Source: Bacteroidaceae bacterium
Lineage (GTDB): Bacteria > Bacteroidota > Bacteroidia > Bacteroidales > Bacteroidaceae
Reading direction: 5' to 3'
Assembly (NCBI GenBank): GCA_016284115.1
Contig: JAEEOD010000025.1
Coordinates: 1-5,106 of the forward strand
DNA length: 5,106 bases
Part shown: piece after piece, positions 1 through 5,106 of the stretch
Layout: each line of letters starts with the position of its first letter
How positions within the stretch are numbered: position 1 is the first letter of the stretch
Program-made: the position numbers and the translations under genes
The notes under the pieces: generated by a model
Seen by the model: only the letters and a program-made list of their open reading frames with translations
What the model was told of the DNA's origin: nothing
The model's database searches: none

Positions 1-1
1 A

Positions 2-118
2 ACCTCCCTCTTTGAGGATATGCATCCATTTGGACTAGGAATTAAGTGTTTCATGCTATGGATGATGTTAGGTTTTTCATTCGCTAGTCCTTCATCGCAA
101 CAAACAAGTATTGAATAG
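2..118 (+). CDS. 3' end of an upstream gene, hydrophobic C-terminus (possible membrane protein)
   Basis: An open frame enters from the left edge and ends with TAG at 116-118, five bases before the glycosyltransferase start. The other two forward frames are closed by stops early in this stretch, so this frame is the one that fits a continuing gene. The last 38 residues include a hydrophobic, aromatic and Met-rich run of about 20 residues (GIKCFMLWMMLGFSF region) followed by a short polar tail ending in SSQQTSIE. That is what the last transmembrane helix of an integral membrane protein would look like. In a polysaccharide locus just before a glycosyltransferase, a Wzy-type polymerase or a Wzx-type flippase is a reasonable guess. 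Too little is present to identify a family, and the polymerase reading is inference only. Confidence 0.6.
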   Translation, partial: TSLFEDMHPFGLGIKCFMLWMMLGFSFASPSSQQTSIE

Positions 119-123
119 TTTCT

Positions 124-1353
124 ATGAGTAATGTCTTAGTCTTGACCTCATTATATCCTGCAGAAGATTTGCCGAAAGAGCAAACTCCTGTTGTGCATTA
201 TTTTACCAGGGAATGGGTACAATCAGGGACAGATGTTCGTGTAATACATTATCCATTTAACCTGCCTAGACCACTATTTTGGATTGTAAAGCTCTTTGGA
301 AGCATATTGTCATCGTGGTGGGGAGCCGTTTTGAGAACTGAACCTGCGACAGAATGCGAGTATCTTTTGGAAGGAGTAAAGGTTAAACGCATACCCTTAA
401 TTAAATTATTTCCTCATAAGCGATATAGTACAAAAGAGATAACCGTTGCATTTCATAAAACAATATCTTATTGTGAGAGAGAAGGTTTCATTCCTGATGT
501 CATTGTCTCTCATTGGTCGAATCCTCAGTTACAGATAATGCGTATGCTAAAGACGCATTACCATGTACCTACTGTATATGTCGCTCATAATGCTGGCAGA
601 GAGGTTATTAAAGCCTATGGAGAAGAGGCAAATGAGTTGTTGAATTCGGTTGATCTCGTTGGATTTAGGTCGTCCTATATAGAAAATAATTTCAGAGAAT
701 TATTTAGATATACACGTCAGTCCTTCCCATGCTATTCTGGAATACCGGAGAAATATCTTTTAAAGGAAGATGTAAAACGAGATTTTTCAGAGTTAAATAC
801 ATTCATTATGGTCGGTACATTGATTAGACGCAAATATCCCGCATCTATCGTTGCCGCACTAAAAAAGTCGTTTAATGACCAACCGTTTGTGCTGTCTTTT
901 GTGGGGAGAGGTGAAGAGGAAAAAAAGATAAAAGAAGCTGCTGAAAGATTAGGAGTTAAAGAACATGTTCATATGCTTGGTTTTATGAACAGAGATGAAG
1001 TCGTTGAAGAAATGAAGAAGCATGAGGTATTTGTCATGATTTCACGGAGCGAAACTTTTGGTTTGGTTTACCTCGAGGCTATGTCGGCAGGTTGTATCAC
1101 AATTGCATCAAGAAAAGGTGGTTTCGATGGCATCATTAAACATGGTGAAAATGGTTTTTTGTGTGCTGCAGGGGATGACGATGAGTTAGCTCATCTGATT
1201 TCTGAGATTCGCCAACTGCCAAGAGAACAACTGCAAAAGATTTCTGAAAAAGCTATTGCTACCGCAAGAGAATTGACGGATAAAAAAGTTGCCCGTAATT
1301 ACATGAATAGTTTAGGGCAATTGATAGAGAGCCATAAGTCCGTTAGTAATTAG
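124..1353 (+). CDS. GT4 family glycosyltransferase (GT-B fold)
   Basis: This is a cytoplasmic or membrane-associated enzyme that transfers a sugar from a nucleotide-sugar donor to a growing lipid-linked oligosaccharide. At 409 aa it is typical for family GT4. The N-terminal acceptor-side Rossmann domain spans roughly residues 1-190, beginning VLVLTSLYP and containing AHNAG at 154-158. The C-terminal donor-binding domain spans roughly 220-400: VGTLIRRK at 230-237 is the usual strand and basic loop, FVGRGEE starts at 259, and SETFGLVYLEAMSAG carries the GT4 EX7E signature with E310 and E318. GENGFL follows in the usual place. A hydrophobic, Trp-rich patch at about 50-69 could dock the enzyme on the membrane. 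The ATG is five bases after the upstream stop, and no good Shine-Dalgarno sequence is seen, as is common in Bacteroidetes. The gene is AT-rich compared with the genes further right. The family is certain; donor, acceptor and linkage cannot be read from the sequence. Confidence 0.95.
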   Translation: MSNVLVLTSLYPAEDLPKEQTPVVHYFTREWVQSGTDVRVIHYPFNLPRPLFWIVKLFGSILSSWWGAVLRTEPATECEYLLEGVKVKRIPLIKLFPHKRYSTKEITVAFHKTISYCEREGFIPDVIVSHWSNPQLQIMRMLKTHYHVPTVYVAHNAGREVIKAYGEEANELLNSVDLVGFRSSYIENNFRELFRYTRQSFPCYSGIPEKYLLKEDVKRDFSELNTFIMVGTLIRRKYPASIVAALKKSFNDQPFVLSFVGRGEEEKKIKEAAERLGVKEHVHMLGFMNRDEVVEEMKKHEVFVMISRSETFGLVYLEAMSAGCITIASRKGGFDGIIKHGENGFLCAAGDDDELAHLISEIRQLPREQLQKISEKAIATARELTDKKVARNYMNSLGQLIESHKSVSN

Positions 1354-1369
1354 AGGCAAGTTAGATGTT

Positions 1370-1426
1370 ATGAGATCTAAGGTTCTTTTCGGGTTGCTCG
1401 TTCTTTGTACGCTAAATGTTGCAGCT
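1370..1426 (+). other. Sec signal peptide of the beta-helix protein
   Basis: Residues 1-19 read as a classical signal peptide: a positively charged start (R2, K4), a hydrophobic core from V5 to L15, and V17-A18-A19 as the -3 to -1 cleavage box. Cleavage would leave Gln20 as the new N-terminus, a residue often seen at this place in exported Bacteroidetes proteins. The Cys at residue 13 lacks a small residue before it, so processing as a lipoprotein is unlikely. Confidence 0.8.
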
Positions 1427-3169
1427 CAACGAAATATACAGTCAAAGCACTTGGCTAAGTCGGAATCCTCGAGGTACGATGTCGTAAAAACGCCTCGCAT
1501 CAATGGATCTGAATATGTATTAAGGATATCTACTCAGGCAGAGTTTGACAAAATAGATGTCAAACTGAGAAGTTTGGCGGGAAAGTATAGGAATGTGTTG
1601 GTAAAAATCAATCCGGGTGTCTTTTATTACAAGAATAAGCACCTTTATTTAGGAGGGATCAATAATTCCGAACTTTCACTTCGAATTGAAGGTGATAGGA
1701 CAACTTTGATTGCGAAGGGTAATGATTATACGCGACGTTCAAATCGTTATAATGGAGACTTAACATTTGGTCATTGTTTTCTGACAGATCAACTTGATTA
1801 TTTGGATCTTAAAGGTGATTATTCACAGGTGTTGACTCCAATAGAGATAGTCAATGAAAAGTCAAAGTTGTGTCGGTTAAAAGTTAGTTTGCCAGATATT
1901 GATGCATCTGGGGCCTATATCCAGTTGAATGCATGGTATATGATCAAGTCGTATCCTATTACGAAGATTAAGGGAGGTTACCTTTATTTTACAGCTACAG
2001 ACCTGACATATATAAACAGTAATAAATGCTACAACGTAAATTACGACTACGGCATTAGTAAAATATTGCCACGATATGTCATTAAGAACCTCAAAGGTGC
2101 TAATTCTGCTTATGTGCAAAAGGGAAAACTTGTTTTTCCCCAGCAGGTTTCATCTGTTCACGAATGTATCGCATCCCAATTTCTGATGTTGCATTCCGAC
2201 AGACTTAAGTATTTCCATATTAAGGGCATAGAATTTGTTGGCAACAATTCAGCCGACCAGCTTTTTTCCATTCGTAACGTCAAGGCAGATAAGATTCTCA
2301 TTTCAAACTGCACCTTTAGATACATTAAGAGTCCAATTCTACGTTGTATAGATACAGATAATCTTGTCTTCTCTGATAACATTGTTCAAGATTGCTTCGG
2401 AAATGCAGTCTGGTCATATAACAATAGTGCCAACACGGTCATCACAAACAATGTGTTTTCAAGGACTATCCATCATGTTGATCGCTCATCATGTGTATTG
2501 TGTTTTGGTAAGAATTTTTATGTGGCTAATAATGTGTTTATGAATTTTGGCGGGATGGCTATCTTTGCAGGAGTAAAATATAACCAGCCTAAAACGGCCC
2601 CAAATTCTGGAATCATAGAGAACAATGAGATATTTTATACAAGTGATTATCTTGATTTCATGAGAAAGTACTCATTGATTGATGGAGGAGCCATTTACCT
2701 GTCAACCCACACAGACGGAATCATTGTTCGCTATAATTATATACATGGCTTTGGAGGTATTGATTCCAAACGCTCTATTTACTGTGATGACGGATGCTAC
2801 GATACGAAAATCTATGGCAACGTTATCGTTCAGCCAGATGACGAACAAGCTGTTTTTGAATGGTATAGTTCTGGTGCGGCAGCAAAGACTTCTAAATCTA
2901 ACTCTGGTATCGACTTTATGTATAATGTTATCTGGGGTAAGTATAAGATGGAGGAACGTCCAAAAAGCGACTGTGTGCATGGTACGAATGTTATCATCTA
3001 TACGGGTGAACGTCCTCAGAATGTCTTGAAGAACTTTGCTGCTCAGGAAAAAGATGTATTTGTAAGTGAGCCCATGCAGATAAACTCTCTCAAAGAACTG
3101 TCTCCTGGTACAATGAAGGCTATTATGAGTTTGCCAACCTATCAGGGAATGAAAAAATGGTTCGAATGA
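1370..3169 (+). CDS. exported right-handed beta-helix protein, putative polysaccharide lyase/epimerase-like
   Basis: This 599-aa protein begins with a Sec signal peptide: basic MRSK, a hydrophobic core to about residue 15, and a likely cut after VAA at residue 19. C13 is preceded by Leu, so it is not a lipobox. An N-terminal region (about 40-130) has strand-rich sequence with VLVKINPGVFYY, the usual entry to pectate-lyase-like folds. From about 285 to 525 there are repeated beta-helix coils with an Asn at the turn (N313, N337, N361, N388, N419, N456, N484, N519), each followed by a hydrophobic pair. DGGAIY at 438-443 and YCDDG at 471-475 give an acidic cluster like those in active-site clefts of beta-helix enzymes. 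The place of action is periplasm or cell surface. Position between a glycosyltransferase and an ATP-grasp gene suggests it acts on this locus's own polymer, as lyase, epimerase, hydrolase or binding protein. The fold is well supported; catalysis and substrate are inference. The ATG at 1370 is used because an ATG at 1365 reaches a stop after two codons. Confidence 0.9.
   Translation: MRSKVLFGLLVLCTLNVAAQRNIQSKHLAKSESSRYDVVKTPRINGSEYVLRISTQAEFDKIDVKLRSLAGKYRNVLVKINPGVFYYKNKHLYLGGINNSELSLRIEGDRTTLIAKGNDYTRRSNRYNGDLTFGHCFLTDQLDYLDLKGDYSQVLTPIEIVNEKSKLCRLKVSLPDIDASGAYIQLNAWYMIKSYPITKIKGGYLYFTATDLTYINSNKCYNVNYDYGISKILPRYVIKNLKGANSAYVQKGKLVFPQQVSSVHECIASQFLMLHSDRLKYFHIKGIEFVGNNSADQLFSIRNVKADKILISNCTFRYIKSPILRCIDTDNLVFSDNIVQDCFGNAVWSYNNSANTVITNNVFSRTIHHVDRSSCVLCFGKNFYVANNVFMNFGGMAIFAGVKYNQPKTAPNSGIIENNEIFYTSDYLDFMRKYSLIDGGAIYLSTHTDGIIVRYNYIHGFGGIDSKRSIYCDDGCYDTKIYGNVIVQPDDEQAVFEWYSSGAAAKTSKSNSGIDFMYNVIWGKYKMEERPKSDCVHGTNVIIYTGERPQNVLKNFAAQEKDVFVSEPMQINSLKELSPGTMKAIMSLPTYQGMKKWFE
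3166..3169 (+). promoter_or_regulatory. ATGA stop/start overlap (likely translational coupling)
   Basis: The TGA of the beta-helix gene (3167-3169) shares bases with an ATG at 3166-3168 that opens the ATP-grasp frame. Such four-base overlaps usually mean that ribosomes finishing the first gene restart on the second. If the alternative ATG at 3157 is used instead, the overlap is 13 bases and the same argument for coupling holds. Confidence 0.6.
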
Positions 3170-4383
3170 AAAAACTTCTTGTTCTTGCAGCTGGTATCCT
3201 TCAAGTACCCGTGATAAAGAAGGCACGAGAGATGGGGTACTATGTGATTGCTGCTGATGGTAATCCTAAGGCTGTTGGTTTGCCATTGGCAGATAAGGCT
3301 ATTGTGGCCAATATCACTGACGAGGAGGTTATGTTGCGTATTGCCCGCGAAGAGAAGGTCGATGGGGTGATTCATCCTTGCTCGGAAGTGTCAATGAACG
3401 TTATGGGACGCATCAATGACGAACTTGGCTTGTCGGGTATATCCCGTGAAACGGCTATCCGAGCCACGAATAAGCATCTGATGCGTGAGGCTTTTGAATG
3501 TTATGGTGCCCCCAGCCCGAAGAGTTTTTGTACCAGTCATGTTGCTGAGGCTTGGGATATCTTCATCAATAAGTTCTCTCACAATACTGCAATCTTAAAG
3601 CCATCTCGTAACAGTGGTTCTCGCGGCGTTGCAAAGATCTCCCTACAGACCGAAAAGGAACAGTTTGTCTCACTTTTTAATCGTGCAATGAATGAAAGTC
3701 GCGATCAAAGCGTGATGATCGAACAGTTCATAGAGGGACCTGAATTCAGCGTTGAGATTATCGTTTGGAATGGCCATGTGAACGTGCTGACCGTGACGGA
3801 TAAGAAAACAACTGAGGCGCCTTATTTCGTAGAGTTGGGGCATAATCAACCTTCTGTGTTCTCTAAGGAGGCACAGACTAAGTTGAAAGATGCTGCTGTG
3901 GCAGGTGTTAAGGCACTTGGCTTGGATAACTGTGCTGCTCATGCCGAACTAAAGTTGATGGATGGTGAACCATACCTGATGGAGATCGGTGCTCGTCTTG
4001 GAGGCGATTTCATCTCTACAGTCTTGACCCAGCTCAGCACAGGTATCGATATGGTGGCAGCAGCCGTCAACGTAGCTCTGGGCATTGAACCGAATCTCGT
4101 TCCACAAGGACCTCAACAAGGTGTTTGTATCCGTTATTTCACACCACAGCCAGGTAGGTTGACGGCCATCAAGAACAAAGAACTACTCAGCGACTCGCAT
4201 ATCTACGATGCAGAGATCTACCATCTGGAGGGCGACATGATTCCCGTAGTCCGTTCCAGTCTAGACCGCAGCGGACACGTCATCGTGACCGATGAAACTG
4301 TTGAGGCTGCAATAGAGCGAGCAGACAGAATTGTGGACGGTGTCGTTTTCATTGTTGATAACTGTACACTTCACCTTAATTGA
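3166..4383 (+). CDS. ATP-grasp ligase (biotin carboxylase/L-amino acid ligase-like)
   Basis: This enzyme should use ATP to activate a carboxylate as an acyl phosphate and join it to an amine or similar nucleophile in the cytoplasm. From ATG 3166 it is 405 aa. An N-terminal pre-ATP-grasp Rossmann-like domain starts LLVLAAGILQVPVIKKA. K103 lies in the conserved ATNKHLMR segment, and KPSRNSGSRGV at 145-155 is the Gly-rich ATP-binding loop after the conserved Lys. EQFIEGPEFSVE spans 186-197. AELKLMDGEPYLMEIGARLGGD (ending at 281) supplies the likely Mg ligands E261 and E273 and the substrate-side R277, in the style of L-amino acid ligases and PurK/carbamoyl phosphate synthase relatives. An in-frame ATG at 3157 has AGGGA eight bases ahead; 3166 is preferred for its ATGA overlap and its homolog-like MKKLLVL start. 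In this locus it may add an amino acid or another acyl group to a sugar; that is inference. Confidence 0.93.
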   Translation: MKKLLVLAAGILQVPVIKKAREMGYYVIAADGNPKAVGLPLADKAIVANITDEEVMLRIAREEKVDGVIHPCSEVSMNVMGRINDELGLSGISRETAIRATNKHLMREAFECYGAPSPKSFCTSHVAEAWDIFINKFSHNTAILKPSRNSGSRGVAKISLQTEKEQFVSLFNRAMNESRDQSVMIEQFIEGPEFSVEIIVWNGHVNVLTVTDKKTTEAPYFVELGHNQPSVFSKEAQTKLKDAAVAGVKALGLDNCAAHAELKLMDGEPYLMEIGARLGGDFISTVLTQLSTGIDMVAAAVNVALGIEPNLVPQGPQQGVCIRYFTPQPGRLTAIKNKELLSDSHIYDAEIYHLEGDMIPVVRSSLDRSGHVIVTDETVEAAIERADRIVDGVVFIVDNCTLHLN

Positions 4384-4391
4384 TGGGTTGA

Positions 4392-4445
4392 CTCTGAACT
4401 ATAAAACTATCTCTAAACTCTACACACTAAACTCTACACTATTGG
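4392..4445 (+). repeat. degenerate heptamer tandem array in the gap before the sugar transferase gene
   Basis: The 66-base gap between the ATP-grasp stop and the sugar transferase start is largely made of seven-base units. Reading right from 4392: CTCTGAA, CTATAAA, a five-base unit ACTAT, CTCTAAA (4411-4417), CTCTACA, CACTAAA, CTCTACA (to 4438), then CTATTGG. Seen another way, 4413-4426 and 4427-4440 form a 14-base direct repeat matching at 13 of 14 positions. Bases 4397-4443 contain no G at all. The function is unknown. It could be an unstructured leader that helps ribosome loading, a slippage-prone tract, or a relic of locus shuffling. No hairpin terminator and no clear Bacteroidetes promoter is seen in it. 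Confidence 0.75.
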
Positions 4446-4449
4446 AAGC

Positions 4450-5052
4450 ATGTATAAGAATTTCTTCAAGCCACTCATCGATTTTTGCGGAGCACTGCTG
4501 ATGCTCCCATTTGTTTTGCTGGTTATTATTGTCTTTGCCCCAATCATCTATTTCACGGATCGAGGCCCCGTTTTCTACAATGCGCCACGTACGGGTTTGC
4601 GTTGCAAGCATTTCAAGATGTTCAAGTTGCGTTCAATGTATGTCAATGCTCCTGACATTCGAAATGCCGATGGATCGACGTTTAATTCCGATAAGGACCC
4701 ACGCGTGACACCTGTCGGCCGTTTCCTACGCAAAACCAGTCTTGATGAGTTCCCTCAGTTCTTGAACGTGCTGACAGGCGACATGAGTTTTGTTGGGCCA
4801 AGGCCTACCTTGGGGAATAAGCAACTCAATTATGATGAGTTAGTTGGCGACCGTAAAAAGCGTTTCAGCGTAAAGCCAGGAATCACAGGCTATGCACAAG
4901 CATATTATCGCAATAGCATTACCCAAGAAGAAAAGTTCCATTGGGATGCATACTATGCCGATCATATTTCATTATGGTTAGACATTAAGGTCTTGTTTAT
5001 GACGGTGTATTCGGTTGTAAGAAGAAAGAAAATCAATACTCAAACGCCATAA
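4450..5052 (+). CDS. small phosphoglycosyl transferase (bacterial sugar transferase, PglC-type)
   Basis: This initiating enzyme moves a sugar-1-phosphate from a UDP-sugar to undecaprenyl phosphate at the cytoplasmic membrane face. Its 200 aa match the monotopic, catalytic-domain-only class; the extra N-terminal membrane helices of WbaP/WcaJ-type proteins are absent. Residues 1-35 hold the hydrophobic re-entrant helix with K7, D11 and a kinking Pro20. DRGPVFY at 37-43, KMFKLRSM at 56-63, DPRVTPVGRFLRKTSLDEFPQ (83-103) with the catalytic Asp-Glu pair D99-E100, VGPRP to 119, and KPGITGYAQ at 142-150 are all family signatures in the expected order. All expected key residues are present, so the enzyme should be active. 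The start follows the heptamer array; GGAAG is only one base from the ATG, too close for a normal ribosome site. The sugar handled cannot be told from motifs, though small enzymes of this class often use bacillosamine-like or other amino sugars. Confidence 0.96.
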   Translation: MYKNFFKPLIDFCGALLMLPFVLLVIIVFAPIIYFTDRGPVFYNAPRTGLRCKHFKMFKLRSMYVNAPDIRNADGSTFNSDKDPRVTPVGRFLRKTSLDEFPQFLNVLTGDMSFVGPRPTLGNKQLNYDELVGDRKKRFSVKPGITGYAQAYYRNSITQEEKFHWDAYYADHISLWLDIKVLFMTVYSVVRRKKINTQTP

Positions 5053-5059
5053 CATTAAA

Positions 5060-5106
5060 ATGCAAAGGTTCATGTACATTTTGTTCCTACTTGTAGTTAT
5101 TCTTAC
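5060..5106 (+). CDS. 5' end of a downstream gene with hydrophobic N-terminus
   Basis: An ATG seven bases after the sugar transferase stop opens a frame that runs to the window edge. The 15 visible codons read MQRFMYILFLLVVIL: one basic residue, then a strongly hydrophobic stretch. That is an N-terminal membrane helix or the start of a signal peptide. The tight spacing says it is co-transcribed with the sugar transferase. The family cannot be named from so little sequence. An integral membrane protein or an exported protein of the same polysaccharide locus is likely. Confidence 0.6.
   Translation, partial: MQRFMYILFLLVVIL

Noticed and set aside
1370..1411. Lipoprotein reading of the beta-helix protein using Cys13.
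   Set aside because: The residue before the Cys is Leu, which does not fit a lipobox, and a good signal peptidase I site follows at residues 17-19.
2122..2140. A 7-base inverted repeat with a 5-base loop (GGGAAAA and TTTTCCC).
   Set aside because: It lies in the middle of the beta-helix coding sequence, is short, and is followed by CAGCAGG rather than a T-run, so it does not look like a terminator or a site-specific recombination site.
2679..3029. A 116-codon forward open frame in a different phase inside the beta-helix gene.
   Set aside because: It overlaps the DGGAIY and DDG region of the real frame and has no motif or translation signal of its own.
2702..3226. A 174-codon open frame on the reverse strand.
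   Set aside because: It lies opposite the beta-helix gene and the start of the ATP-grasp gene, which have clear family motifs. Its protein shows no recognisable domain, and its length is a by-product of the coding strand's composition.
4384..4449. Possible terminator or new promoter in the gap before the sugar transferase gene.
   Set aside because: No hairpin can form in the G-free stretch, and no clear Bacteroidetes-type TTTG / TAnnTTTG pair is visible. Read-through as one operon is the simpler reading.
1..5106. CRISPR array, tRNA or rRNA genes, insertion sequence or phage genes.
   Set aside because: Nearly the whole window is coding for polysaccharide genes, and no spaced repeats, transposase motifs or structural RNA signatures are seen.

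Overview
The window is part of a surface-polysaccharide (capsule or exopolysaccharide/O-antigen type) biosynthesis locus, probably from a member of the Bacteroidales (Prevotella/Bacteroides-like). The organism is inferred from four things: moderate to low GC content, all genes on one strand with very short gaps, start codons that mostly lack Shine-Dalgarno sequences, and the combination of gene families. No sequence search was possible, so genus and species are not claimed.

All genes lie on the + strand. The layout is: (1) the last ~38 codons of an upstream gene with a hydrophobic tail, possibly a membrane polymerase or flippase; (2) a complete 409-aa GT4 family glycosyltransferase; (3) a 599-aa exported protein with a right-handed beta-helix fold, resembling polysaccharide lyases or epimerases; (4) a ~405-aa ATP-grasp ligase whose start overlaps the stop of the beta-helix gene by 4 bases; (5) a 66-base gap containing a degenerate heptamer tandem array and a 47-base run without G; (6) a 200-aa small (PglC-type) phosphoglycosyl transferase; (7) the first 15 codons of a further gene with a hydrophobic N-terminus. 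Gaps elsewhere are 5, 16 and 7 bases, so the genes look like one transcription unit. No terminator, tRNA, rRNA, CRISPR array or insertion sequence is visible.

A working model, which is inference, is as follows. The phosphoglycosyl transferase loads the first sugar-phosphate onto undecaprenyl phosphate at the inner membrane face. The GT4 enzyme adds a further sugar. The ATP-grasp enzyme makes an amide or peptide-like decoration on a sugar or precursor. The exported beta-helix protein trims, epimerises or binds the polymer after export. Base composition rises from ~30-38% GC in sampled lines of the glycosyltransferase and early beta-helix genes to ~50% in the ATP-grasp gene. This is consistent with a mosaic, horizontally reshuffled locus.

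The parts most worth a second look are the uncharacterised exported beta-helix protein inside a biosynthetic operon, its coupling to an ATP-grasp ligase of unknown substrate, and the heptamer array ahead of the initiating transferase gene.
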